A stretch of 12,259 bases of DNA from Thermodesulfobacteriales bacterium (GCA_004525335.1 SPCL01000055.1:1-12259); one strand, 5' to 3'; positions 1 to 7,553 are shown, numbered from the stretch's first letter. Notes: generated from the sequence alone by a model not told the origin. Made by a program: numbers and translations.

Positions 1-2
1 TC

Positions 3-2198
3 ATAGAGATCATCCGCTCCCGGCGCGAAGGGATGAGTGTTCTAATCGCAACCGCATATATGGAAGAGGCAGAGAGTTTTGATTGGCTCGTTGTAATGAA
101 TGATGGGCAGGTTTTGGCAACTGGAAATCCTAAAGAGATAAGATCACAAAACGGCTCAGGCAGCCTAGAAGAGGCGTTTATTCATCTGCTACCGGAAAAA
201 GAATATCAAAATCATAGAAAATTGGTTATCCCTCCCCGGAGATCTTTGAATGGGAAGACAGCAATAAAGGCGGAGGGTCTTACTAAACGATTTGGCAGCT
301 TTACTGCTGTGGATCATGTCAGCTTTCGTATTGAGCAGGGTGAGATCTTCGGGTTTCTGGGCTCAAACGGCTGCGGAAAAACAACTACAATGAAGATGCT
401 TACAGGGCTACTCCCGGCTTCTGAGGGAGAGGCGTCGCTATTCGGGAAAAAAGTCGACACTAAGGATATCGAGACTAGAAAACGTGTCGGCTACATGTCT
501 CAGGCCTTCTCGCTTTATAATGAGCTAACCGTTAGACAGAACCTGGAACTCCACGCCAGGTTGTTCCATCTTCCAAAGGACGAGATTCCGGGAAGGGTAT
601 ACGAGATGATAGAGCGTTTCGGTCTCGAAGGAGAGGAGGATGAGCTCCCTGGAAAGCTGCCGCTTGGAATTCGTCAGCGGCTTTCACTCGCAGTAGCGGT
701 AATCCACAAACCTGAGATGTTGATCCTAGATGAACCAACTTCAGGCGTTGACCCGATCGCCAGGGACAGTTTTTGGGAGATCTTAATTGAGCTTTCAAGA
801 GAAGAAGGTGTAACCATATTCATATCGACACATTTTATGAACGAAGGTGAGCGTTGTGACCGCATTTCACTCATGCACGCCGGCAAGGTGCTTGCCGAGG
901 GTAGCCCTGACTCGTTGGTAGAAAAAAAAGGGGCCTCCAACCTGGAAGAAGCCTTCATCTCTTATCTTGAAGGAGCTGGGGATGAGATTACTGAAGCTTC
1001 GGAGCCTAAATTTTCAAAACAAGAAAACACTCCTGTAGATGCTCCATCTGAAAGCTGGTACAACGATCTCGGATTCAATTTCCGGCGTATGTGGGCATAT
1101 ACACGTCGTGAATCAATGGAAATCAAACGTGACCCGATCCGCCTGGCATTTGCTTTGTTCGGACCGATCTTGTTGCTGATAGTATTTGGATACGGGATAA
1201 CTTTTGATGTGGAAAATCTTCCTTACGCTGTGCTAGACCGTGATCAGACGCCTGAAAGTCGGAGCTATCTTGAGAACTTTTCCGGTTCACGCTATTTCGA
1301 GGAAAGACCGCCGCTGTACAGCTATGAAGACTTAGAGCGGAGACTTAGAAGCGGAGAGTTAAGACTCGCAGTGGAAATGCCTCCAAATTTTGGAAGAGAC
1401 TTAAAGAGCGGGGCAGAAGCTAAGATTGGTGTTTGGCTAGACGGTGCAATGCCTTACAGAGCTGAGACCAGCCGTGGTTATGTACAAGGAGTTCACCGAG
1501 AGTACTTGGAACAATATGCACTTGAAAACACGGGAGAGACGCTCGCTATTTCAGCAGCCAATATAGAGACGCGGTTTCGGTATAATCAGGATTTTAAAAG
1601 TGTATTTGCAATGGTGCCGGGAACAATCATGATAATTCTGGTCTTTATTCCTGCTATGATGACCTCACTTGGTGTAGTTCGAGAGAAAGAGCTTGGTTCA
1701 ATCACAAATTTTTATGCCACGCCAGTAACAAAATTGGAGTTCCTGCTGGGCAAACAAGCTCCATATGCAGTGCTGGCAATGGTCAACTTCGCCACGCTAG
1801 TGCTTTTGGCCATTTTCCTGTTTAAGGTTCCAGTCAAAGGAAGCTTTGCCGCACTTACTCTCGGTGCGCTTTTTTATGTCGTGGCTACTACGGGATTTGG
1901 CATAATGTTCTCAACTTTCGTAAAGACCCAGATAGCTGCGATATTCGCAACTGCTATTATTACCGTCACCCCTGCTATTAACTTCTCGGGCTACCTTACC
2001 CCGGTATCATCATTATCCGGTGAAGCAAAGGCAATAGGACTCATGTTTCCTTACGGTTATTTTCAGCAGATCAGCATGGGAACTTTCACCAAAGCGCTCA
2101 GCTTTAGTGATCTGAGTATGAACTATTTTGCCCTGTTTGCGATCGTAATCTCTTATCTGACCATTAGCTTATTACTATTAAAAGCTCAGGAGAGCTAA
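3..2198 (+). CDS. rbbA: RbbA/YhiH-type ABC transporter, ATPase-ATPase-permease fusion, 5' partial
   Basis: Partial at the left edge: the frame is open back to base 3, where codons read IEIIRSRREG before the ATG at 33, so that ATG is internal. E. coli RbbA is about 910 residues, so roughly 180 are missing. Numbered from the ATG at 33: residues 1-35 are the end of a first nucleotide-binding domain. A second complete one has Walker A GSNGCGKTTT (110-119), an RbbA-like signature LPLGIRQ (209-215), Walker B and D-loop ILDEPTSGVD (231-240) and switch His267. The C-terminal half is an ABC-2 permease: a first membrane helix near 371-389, a large extracytoplasmic loop, the family motif REKELGSITNFYATP (550-564), then about five helices. 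The first domain has Ala8 where the switch His should be. It is followed after 2 bp by a second permease, giving the yhiI-rbbA-yhhJ layout. Likely role: drug or envelope-compound export with a HlyD-like adaptor. The ribosome-associated activity reported for E. coli RbbA cannot be judged here. Confidence 0.9.
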   Translation: MEIIRSRREGMSVLIATAYMEEAESFDWLVVMNDGQVLATGNPKEIRSQNGSGSLEEAFIHLLPEKEYQNHRKLVIPPRRSLNGKTAIKAEGLTKRFGSFTAVDHVSFRIEQGEIFGFLGSNGCGKTTTMKMLTGLLPASEGEASLFGKKVDTKDIETRKRVGYMSQAFSLYNELTVRQNLELHARLFHLPKDEIPGRVYEMIERFGLEGEEDELPGKLPLGIRQRLSLAVAVIHKPEMLILDEPTSGVDPIARDSFWEILIELSREEGVTIFISTHFMNEGERCDRISLMHAGKVLAEGSPDSLVEKKGASNLEEAFISYLEGAGDEITEASEPKFSKQENTPVDAPSESWYNDLGFNFRRMWAYTRRESMEIKRDPIRLAFALFGPILLLIVFGYGITFDVENLPYAVLDRDQTPESRSYLENFSGSRYFEERPPLYSYEDLERRLRSGELRLAVEMPPNFGRDLKSGAEAKIGVWLDGAMPYRAETSRGYVQGVHREYLEQYALENTGETLAISAANIETRFRYNQDFKSVFAMVPGTIMIILVFIPAMMTSLGVVREKELGSITNFYATPVTKLEFLLGKQAPYAVLAMVNFATLVLLAIFLFKVPVKGSFAALTLGALFYVVATTGFGIMFSTFVKTQIAAIFATAIITVTPAINFSGYLTPVSSLSGEAKAIGLMFPYGYFQQISMGTFTKALSFSDLSMNYFALFAIVISYLTISLLLLKAQES

Positions 2199-2200
2199 AA

Positions 2201-3325
2201 ATGAAGAAGCGAATTGATAACATATACAGACTGGGCATAAAGGAGCTATTCAGCTTACGCTATGATCTTTTTTTGGTTTTCTTAATCGTCTATTTTTTCA
2301 CTTTCGGGGTGTATGAAGGTGCCCAGAGTGGCAATACTGATGTTGAGAATGCCTCAATCGCTATAGTTGATGAGGATAGATCTATTATCTCAAACCGAAT
2401 TCATGACTCGTTGCTCGAACCATATTTTAAAGATCCCGATTTGCTTTCTGTGAATGAGATTGATCAAGCTATGGATAGGGGGCTATACAGTTTTGTTATA
2501 GATATACCGCCTGACTTCCAAAAGGATTTACTGGCTGGTGACCAGCCGGAAATACAGATTAACGTAGATGCTACGGCAATGAGTATTGCCGGCAGGGGAG
2601 CCGGTTATATTCAGAATGTTATATCTGAGGAACTCGTAGAGTTTCTAAATCGAGGGGACCAAGTGGAAGCGGCAGGTATTGTCATAAGGTCAAGATTCAA
2701 TCCCAACCTGGAAGCCGCTTGGTTTCAAAGCGTAATGGAAATTGTAAACAACATTACTATACTTGCAATAATTCTCACAGGGGCCGCAGTGATAAGGGAG
2801 CGGGAACACGGTACAATTGAACACCTGCTCGTAATGCCTCTCAGACCTTTTGAAATAATGCTTGCCAAAATATGGGCAAACGGGCTTGTTGTATTAGTTG
2901 CCGTCATTTTCTCTCTGTATATAGTTGTACAAGGATTACTAGAAGTGCCAATTTCAGGTTCAATCCCTCTATTTATAGCTGGCACCATAGTTTTTCTTTT
3001 CTCAGTTACCTCGCTTGGAATACTCTTAGCAACTATTGCGCGGTCAATGCCACAGTTCGGTCTCCTTGCGATACCGGTTTTCCTGGTTATGATGATGCTC
3101 TCTGGCGTCTACACTCCAATGGATAGCATGCCAACAGTACTCAGGTACATCATGTACTTCTCACCCTCAACCCATTTTGTAAGCTTCGCGCAGGCGGTTC
3201 TGTTTCGTGACGCGGGTATTGATGTAGTATGGTGGGATTTTGCTAAGATATTTTTTATAGGTGCGATGTTCTTTACAGCAGCTTTGTATCGCTTTCGAAA
3301 GAGTATTACCGCTGCACAGTCTTGA
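2201..3325 (+). CDS. yhhJ: YhhJ-type ABC-2 family transporter permease
   Basis: Inner-membrane permease of 374 residues, about the size of E. coli YhhJ. It has one N-terminal helix (about 22-37), an extracytoplasmic domain (about 40-175) and five C-terminal helices (about 182-198, 226-248, 256-280, 286-302, 345-362). The ABC-2 signature is at 199-215 (REREHGTIEHLLVMPLR), and TPMDSMP at 305-311 is typical of the family. The start is clear: ATG at 2201 with AGGAG at 2188-2192, inside the last codons of the upstream ATPase-permease, leaving 2 bp between genes. The two are therefore translationally coupled and presumably form a heteromeric exporter. The extracytoplasmic domain resembles the one in the upstream fusion (both carry a PPDFQKDL/PPNFGRDL-like stretch), consistent with paralogous half-transporters. 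The substrate is unknown. No convincing terminator follows. Confidence 0.88.
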   Translation: MKKRIDNIYRLGIKELFSLRYDLFLVFLIVYFFTFGVYEGAQSGNTDVENASIAIVDEDRSIISNRIHDSLLEPYFKDPDLLSVNEIDQAMDRGLYSFVIDIPPDFQKDLLAGDQPEIQINVDATAMSIAGRGAGYIQNVISEELVEFLNRGDQVEAAGIVIRSRFNPNLEAAWFQSVMEIVNNITILAIILTGAAVIREREHGTIEHLLVMPLRPFEIMLAKIWANGLVVLVAVIFSLYIVVQGLLEVPISGSIPLFIAGTIVFLFSVTSLGILLATIARSMPQFGLLAIPVFLVMMMLSGVYTPMDSMPTVLRYIMYFSPSTHFVSFAQAVLFRDAGIDVVWWDFAKIFFIGAMFFTAALYRFRKSITAAQS

Positions 3326-3429
3326 GCAGTTATGCTTTTTCGGTCATTATAATTTCTTTAAGATAAGTACATGGGAATGAAGACTCCAAGCAAACCTATC
3401 ATATCCATGAATCTGGCGGGTGCAATTTA

Positions 3430-4098
3430 TTACCAGATACCAGGCAGCAGGCGGTAACGCACTCGATTAGCATAATCCTTATATCCATCCAGCTCCTTCT
3501 TTAGAGTATTATCTTCAAGTACAGTACGCACGACCAGAATACAATCCCCGATCAGCGCTGGAATGAGCGCCCAGAGTGACCCTAATAGTAGTGGGATAGA
3601 AATTGATACCACTATCGCTCCGGTGTAGCCGGGGTGGCGCACATACTTGTAAGGGCCACCGGTTACTACATAATGGCCTCGTTCTTTCTGAATCCTTACA
3701 ACCGTTGAGAAGAACTTGTTCGTTGCCATAGCCCATGATGGGATGGCACTTCCCAGGATGAATACTAGAAGAGCCAACAGTTGCACCCAAATCGGAAAAG
3801 GCGGCGACCAATTAAAACGCCCTGCGTCAAGCCCTGCAACGATAAACGTAGCCGGGAATAAAAAGACGACTACTAGACTAGCCAATACTAAGTCCCATCT
3901 TTTGGCCCCGGGCCCTATATGACTTCGCTCTTCTATTAACTCAGGGTCAATGAAAACAAGGGATATTAAGATAATCGCTATATAGACGCCCAGAAACACC
4001 CCCGCTGCCGTCCAGTCAAGACGCCCAGCCGAGAAAAAGAGAGTCGCAGCTACAAATAAAATATATAAAATTAATCGAATGTAGACTCTTAGCGGCAT
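3430..4098 (-). CDS. Membrane ICMT/PEMT-like methyltransferase (isoprenylcysteine carboxyl methyltransferase family)
   Basis: A 222-residue integral membrane protein with about five helices (8-26, 32-50, 68-90, 103-123, 163-183). The C-terminal half carries the ICMT/phospholipid-methyltransferase core: GGPYKYVRHPGYTG (147-160, SAM-binding RHPGY at 154-158), acidic Glu195-Asp196, and the closing segment YANRVRYRLLPGIW (209-222). The family transfers a methyl group from SAM to a lipid or prenyl-cysteine carboxylate; bacterial members mostly have no known substrate. It lies downstream of the eRF1-like gene on the same strand, 76 bp away. That gap contains a strong dyad (4120-4149), so it may have its own promoter. 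Its Shine-Dalgarno is weak (an AGG about 14 bases before ATG), so the start is only moderately certain. Membership of the pcm operon is possible but unproven. The specific substrate cannot be read from the sequence. Confidence 0.8.
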   Translation of the reverse strand: MPLRVYIRLILYILFVAATLFFSAGRLDWTAAGVFLGVYIAIILISLVFIDPELIEERSHIGPGAKRWDLVLASLVVVFLFPATFIVAGLDAGRFNWSPPFPIWVQLLALLVFILGSAIPSWAMATNKFFSTVVRIQKERGHYVVTGGPYKYVRHPGYTGAIVVSISIPLLLGSLWALIPALIGDCILVVRTVLEDNTLKKELDGYKDYANRVRYRLLPGIW

Positions 4099-4119
4099 AA
4101 GTGTTTTAACCTGCTTTCT

Positions 4120-4149
4120 TGTAAGTTGTTGAAATATATTTCACTTACA
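4120..4149. repeat. 30-bp interrupted dyad, operator- or hairpin-like
   Basis: A perfect 14-bp palindrome TGAAATATATTTCA (4130-4143) is framed by TGTAAG (4120-4125) and its complement CTTACA (4144-4149); one side has four extra bases (TTGT). It sits between the stop of the eRF1-like gene and the start of the ICMT-like gene, both on the minus strand. No T-run follows, so an operator near the ICMT promoter is at least as likely as a terminator. Confidence 0.5.
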
Positions 4150-4174
4150 TAAACTTGTTTTCATCATAACCATT

Positions 4175-5374
4175 CTATGGCTTAAATCTCAAAATGGCAC
4201 CAATCCCGTCTATTTTTTTAGAGACTTTTTTCTTAAATAGAATTTCAATCTCCACCTTTTGTCTAAAAGCCTCTTCCATTGCGTCATCCACAACATCAAC
4301 AACCGCTACTGGCTCAACTCCTTCCGGACATAGACCCTTTTTCTTCTCTAACGCCAAGACCCCTGTATCAGGACAAATAAAACCGGGGACGCTAAAGCCC
4401 TCTGACACAAGTAGTATTTTTATTTGTCCTCTGGAAAGCGCTTTCAAAGTGGATTTGACTCCGTTTACTGCATATCTCGAGTTGAGTTTTTCTTCAAATT
4501 CACTTAAAAGCTTCTTTTCTTTGTCTGCTTTAGATATTTCTAAAGCGTCAAGAGTTGCTTCGGTAACCTGGTAAGGCTTGATTTTATTCACGTCTGCTGT
4601 AATCGTTCCGGCTAGTCTTTCCCGGAGATAAGAATGGAGGTGATGAGAGAATTCAGGAATATTTTTATCAGTACCTCCTAGCACTAACAAATTGAATTTA
4701 TTCTGGTTGAAATAAGCAAATACTTTATCGGCTATATATTTGTAGTGCTGATGTATCTCATTTTCAATTGTTCTGTGAAAGCCGTGCTCACCATAACCCT
4801 GAACGCGGTTGCCCGTGCCGGTTCCCGGTGCCAATTTCTGCTTGAATTTGCCTTCGGTTGACTTAAATTTTGTAGTCCTTGATGCTCCCGGATAGAAAAA
4901 ATCAAGAATTTCATGACTCCCGTCAGGATCCTGCCTGAAAATTCTGGCCTTTTTTCTGTCTATGATTACAGTGGCGATGTTACTATAGTCATTATTTATG
5001 TTTATAAGCTGTCCTAAAATTGGAGAGCGATCAACTGTGAGCTGATTACGGTAAACCTGCGGAAGCTTGAAAACTTCCCAAATATTACTTCTAGTTGCGG
5101 AAAAAATGCAAACTCCTCTACATTCTGTAAGCTCATCGGTGTCATCAACAAGATTAATAATTTTCTTAAAGTCCAGTTCTACCGATTCTATAGCAGATTC
5201 GCCTATATTTCTTTTATTAAGGTTAACTCTCTGCTTCTTGATGAGATTCTTTAGAGTCGTTTTATACTTAAAGTTTCCCCTATCACGCGGGCCCAATTTA
5301 AGATAAAGAGAAGTAATGGGGTACTCATCATTGTGGTACTCCAACAATTTGTCAATGCGTTCTTTAAGATCCAT
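4175..5374 (-). CDS. Bacterial eRF1/Pelota-like protein (baeRF family; Balon/Rv2629-type)
   Basis: A 399-residue soluble protein with the layout of bacterial archaeo-eukaryotic release-factor homologues: an N-terminal domain (about 1-125), a central domain starting at ATVIIDRKKARIF (134-146), and a C-terminal domain ending in IDGIGAILRFKP (388-399), close to the eRF1/Pelota ending. A Gly-rich loop (GTGTGNRVQGYGEHG, 184-198) occupies the place of the eRF1 GGQ loop; no GGQ is present. Cys334 (CPDTG) and Cys349 (CPEG) look like a reduced zinc knuckle. Relatives include Mycobacterium Rv2629 and the hibernation factor Balon, which bind ribosomes; termination by peptide release is unlikely without GGQ. 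The start is firm: ATG with AGGAGG at 5381-5386, six bases upstream. It is the fourth gene after pcm, ybaK and an exported protein, with only 46 bp before it, so it should share their promoter at 7234-7250. Function on ribosomes in this organism is inference. Confidence 0.8.
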   Translation of the reverse strand: MDLKERIDKLLEYHNDEYPITSLYLKLGPRDRGNFKYKTTLKNLIKKQRVNLNKRNIGESAIESVELDFKKIINLVDDTDELTECRGVCIFSATRSNIWEVFKLPQVYRNQLTVDRSPILGQLININNDYSNIATVIIDRKKARIFRQDPDGSHEILDFFYPGASRTTKFKSTEGKFKQKLAPGTGTGNRVQGYGEHGFHRTIENEIHQHYKYIADKVFAYFNQNKFNLLVLGGTDKNIPEFSHHLHSYLRERLAGTITADVNKIKPYQVTEATLDALEISKADKEKKLLSEFEEKLNSRYAVNGVKSTLKALSRGQIKILLVSEGFSVPGFICPDTGVLALEKKKGLCPEGVEPVAVVDVVDDAMEEAFRQKVEIEILFKKKVSKKIDGIGAILRFKP

Positions 5375-5420
5375 ATGCTGCCTCCTAATTAGTATAATTA
5401 ACGATTAGATGTCTTAGTAT

Positions 5421-5873
5421 TCACTGATTGTTCATAGATTGCTTTTCGGGTCCGCAAATTACGGAGCTCTTGTTATAAGAACATATCCCTATAGCGCCTG
5501 ACTGGTAAATATTAAACGTGATCCAGGCGTCCTCTGGAAGATTAGATATGTCATCCTCAAAGATTACTCTTAGCTCTATCCCCGATTTTGTGCCCCCGGG
5601 GTAGCCTATGTCAGGAAGCTCCTTTTTTTCCTTGGCATATACGGACAGGATGTTTCCAAAACTAGGATTTTCAGACGGCGTCACAAGAATTCCACCGCTC
5701 CCGCTCTCTGAAAGCATATAAGCTGTAAACTCGTTTGGCCTTTCCTTTTTCACAATCACTTGACCCTTTGTAAGCTTAACCGTGTGGACTTTCTCAGCAC
5801 CTGAGGGACTAGGCCACGTCAGGATAAACGATATAAGTAGTATAGACATAGTGGCAACTAATATTCGTCTCAT
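5421..5873 (-). CDS. Small exported protein of unknown function
   Basis: A 150-residue protein I do not recognise. Residues 1-26 form a classical signal peptide: RR near the N-terminus, a hydrophobic core (4-20), then PSPSGA before a likely signal peptidase I cut after Ala26. The mature part (about 124 residues) appears beta-rich and soluble. It has two cysteines (131 and 140) near the C-terminus that could form a disulfide in the periplasm, and no lipobox. The start is supported by GAGGTGAG upstream (plus-strand complement within 5879-5886). It lies 37 bp after the tRNA deacylase gene and 46 bp before the eRF1-like gene, so it is probably co-transcribed with both. An envelope protein inside a translation and protein-repair operon is odd; the PCM in the same operon also seems exported. 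Confidence 0.72.
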   Translation of the reverse strand: MRRILVATMSILLISFILTWPSPSGAEKVHTVKLTKGQVIVKKERPNEFTAYMLSESGSGGILVTPSENPSFGNILSVYAKEKKELPDIGYPGGTKSGIELRVIFEDDISNLPEDAWITFNIYQSGAIGICSYNKSSVICGPEKQSMNNQ

Positions 5874-5910
5874 TTACTCTCACCTCACATTTCTTATACT
5901 AAACACTGTT

Positions 5911-6384
5911 TTAATTAACAGGTTCAGAAAAATTAATTACATGGGGATCTACTAATCTGATATAATCATTATAACCCATTCTTATCGCGTCCGTATGAGT
6001 CCCGGCGTTGAAAACGATTTCTTCATCTTCCGATAAAGCCGAGGCTGCATAAACTGGCATATCATATATATTTCCAAAAGGCGGCATAGCCCCCACCTCG
6101 CAGTCCGGGAATAGATTTTTAATTTCATCTTCTTCAGCTAATCGACATCCTTTAGCGGCAATCTGTTCTTCGAGATAATCAAAGTTGATCTTTCTCGAAG
6201 CAGGGAGAACAGCCATCATATAACCGCCTCCAGCTTTAAGAATTACCGTCTTGGCTATCTCCTTGCCGGAGATGTGAACGGATTCAGCCAGCTCCTGTCC
6301 CGTATAGGCAGGAGAGTGGTAGATACTTATATATTTGATGTTCTTTTCATCCAGAGACTCTTTTAATTTGTTTAGGACACTCAT
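5911..6384 (-). CDS. ybaK: YbaK/ProX-type aminoacyl-tRNA deacylase
   Basis: A 157-residue cytoplasmic protein matching the YbaK/aminoacyl-tRNA editing domain over its full length. Visible motifs: the conserved Lys of the active-site strand (Lys45, in KEIAKTVILKA), GAMPPFG (98-104) and FNAGTHTDAIRM (125-136), with the closing DYIRLVDP (140-147). The family hydrolyses wrongly charged tRNAs in trans (for example Cys- or Ala-tRNA mischarged by prolyl-tRNA synthetase) and also includes members with other specificities; which tRNA is served here cannot be told. The start is ATG at 6384 with AGGA four bases upstream, followed further upstream by a run of nine G (C on the plus strand, 6394-6402). It is second in the pcm operon, 59 bp after pcm. 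Editing mischarged tRNA fits a translation quality-control role beside the eRF1-like protein. Confidence 0.85.
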   Translation of the reverse strand: MSVLNKLKESLDEKNIKYISIYHSPAYTGQELAESVHISGKEIAKTVILKAGGGYMMAVLPASRKINFDYLEEQIAAKGCRLAEEDEIKNLFPDCEVGAMPPFGNIYDMPVYAASALSEDEEIVFNAGTHTDAIRMGYNDYIRLVDPHVINFSEPVN

Positions 6385-6393
6385 TTTGTCCTA

Positions 6394-6402
6394 CCCCCCC
6401 CC
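6394..6402. repeat. Nine-base C homopolymer in the ybaK translation-initiation region
   Basis: A run of nine C on the plus strand, G9 in the ybaK transcript, placed 10-18 bases before the ATG and directly upstream of the AGGA Shine-Dalgarno. It is the longest G/C homopolymer I noticed in the window. Such tracts can vary in length by slippage, but no effect is shown here, and a sequencing or assembly length error is possible. Confidence 0.6.
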
Positions 6403-6443
6403 GTTATAGTTTTAATCCTCATTCCTCTGGTTTTAGCCACGTA

Positions 6444-7157
6444 TTATTTATGATGTCTTTGTGCTTCTCCAGCCATGGGAACAAAGCGGACCGGCGTTAC
6501 CCTTTTTTCCTCCAGCCCCTCTTTTTTCTTAGTAATCAGAATCAGTTCTTGAATATAGTCTCCGACGGGGATCACCATTTTCCCGCCTTCCCTAAGCTGC
6601 TCTGTCAAAGGCTCAGGGATTTCAGGCGGAGCTGCCGTTACTAATATCGCATCGTAGGGAGCGTTTTCCTCCCAACCCATGTAGCCGTCGTCTACTTTAA
6701 AGTGAATATTTTTATAGCTCAGACTTTGTAAAACTTTTTTGGCTCTTAATGTCAAGATTTCGACTATCTCTATTGTATATACATCACAACCGATCTCAGC
6801 AAGTATAGCAGCCTGGTAGCCCGAACCTGTCCCTATTTCTAATACTTTGTCTCCCTTGTTTAGGGTTAGAAGCTCGGTCATATACGCCACAATATAGGGC
6901 TGAGATATGGTCTGCCCCATGCCTATCGGCAGAGGGCCATCGCTATAAGCATAATCTCCGAGATAATCAGGCAAGAACTTATGCCTGGGGATTTTCAGCA
7001 TAGCCTCTATTACTCTTGAATCAGAAATCCCTCTTGGAACAAGTTGATTCTCAACCATTTCCCGGCGCTGCTCAGAATAAATCCCGTTATCATCCCCATG
7101 TGTATTAACGGTGGCCAGCAGAAGAAAACATAACGACGTCAATAAAACGAACTCCAT
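6444..7157 (-). CDS. pcm: Protein-L-isoaspartate O-methyltransferase with N-terminal export/anchor segment
   Basis: A 237-residue SAM-dependent methyltransferase that starts repair of isoaspartyl damage in aged proteins. Motifs: RREMVENQLVPRGI (31-44), PRHKFLP (57-63), the family hallmark GQTISQPYIVAYM (81-93), the SAM loop VLEIGTGSGYQAA (105-117), acidic Glu130, TAAPPEIPEPL (174-184), the VIPVG segment (195-199) and FVPMAG (225-230). Cytoplasmic PCM starts near residue 28 of this protein. Here a hydrophobic stretch MEFVLLTSLCFLLLATV (1-17) precedes it, like a signal peptide or anchor but without an N-terminal positive charge. The start is secure: GAGGAAGG lies seven bases upstream and a TAA sits two codons before the ATG in frame. 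First gene of the putative operon pcm-ybaK-exported protein-eRF1-like; a sigma-54-type promoter lies at 7234-7250. Export would place methylation outside the SAM-containing cytoplasm, so cytoplasmic membrane anchoring is an alternative. Confidence 0.9.
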   Translation of the reverse strand: MEFVLLTSLCFLLLATVNTHGDDNGIYSEQRREMVENQLVPRGISDSRVIEAMLKIPRHKFLPDYLGDYAYSDGPLPIGMGQTISQPYIVAYMTELLTLNKGDKVLEIGTGSGYQAAILAEIGCDVYTIEIVEILTLRAKKVLQSLSYKNIHFKVDDGYMGWEENAPYDAILVTAAPPEIPEPLTEQLREGGKMVIPVGDYIQELILITKKKEGLEEKRVTPVRFVPMAGEAQRHHK

Positions 7158-7233
7158 CTCTTAATCCTTCCTCAATTAGAATCTGATAGAAATACTCTAA
7201 CAGGCACTAAATACCCCTTTATTACAACTTAGG

Positions 7234-7250
7234 TGCATAAAGTATGCCAG
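7234..7250 (-). promoter_or_regulatory. Sigma-54 (-24/-12) promoter for the pcm operon
   Basis: On the minus strand this reads CTGGCATACTTTATGCA, against the consensus CTGGYAYR-N4-TTGCA: all fixed positions fit except the first T of TTGCA. The GG and GC dinucleotides have the obligatory spacing. Expected transcription start is near 7223, giving a leader of about 65 bases to the pcm ATG at 7157. Confidence 0.7.
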
Positions 7251-7321
7251 AACTATTAATATAGTATTTAGCAGATGTTCCGTATATAAATATGTGATTT
7301 GAGAATAGAAATGTTGTCTTA

Positions 7322-7338
7322 TGTCGAATAATCGGACA
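7322..7338. promoter_or_regulatory. TGTC-N9-GACA dyad, possible activator site
   Basis: Arms TGTC (7322-7325) and GACA (7335-7338) enclose a further CGA-ATAA-TCG dyad. It is centred about 107 bp upstream of the predicted sigma-54 start of the pcm operon, a normal distance for an enhancer-binding activator. The arms are short and the assignment is speculative. Confidence 0.25.
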
Positions 7339-7405
7339 GAGGGGGCAACTATATTCGGAGCTTAATTTAAAGGATAAACATAGGTTGCGTGTACTGCTCC
7401 CTTTT

Positions 7406-7432
7406 CTCAAACTAGGTTTAAGTTGGTTTGAG
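7406..7432. repeat. Inverted repeat, 7-bp arms
   Basis: CTCAAAC (7406-7412) pairs perfectly with GTTTGAG (7426-7432) around a 13-base loop. No T-run follows on either strand, so it is not a typical terminator. It lies between the 88-codon gene and the pcm promoter; an operator or RNA hairpin is possible. Confidence 0.3.
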
Positions 7433-7553
7433 CAAATATGCAATGCTGCCTAGCCTTCTTGAACTATTGTGTACAGGGTTTTTAGTCAGGAATCTAATTT
7501 AAACTACGAACCTATCTATTGGGGCAGATCAGCTCAGAAACTTCTTTATAAAC

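Noticed and set aside
7222..7443. 73-codon open frame on the minus strand
   Set aside because: It overlaps the sigma-54 promoter, lacks a Shine-Dalgarno, and has random-looking composition rich in Ser, Cys and Ile.
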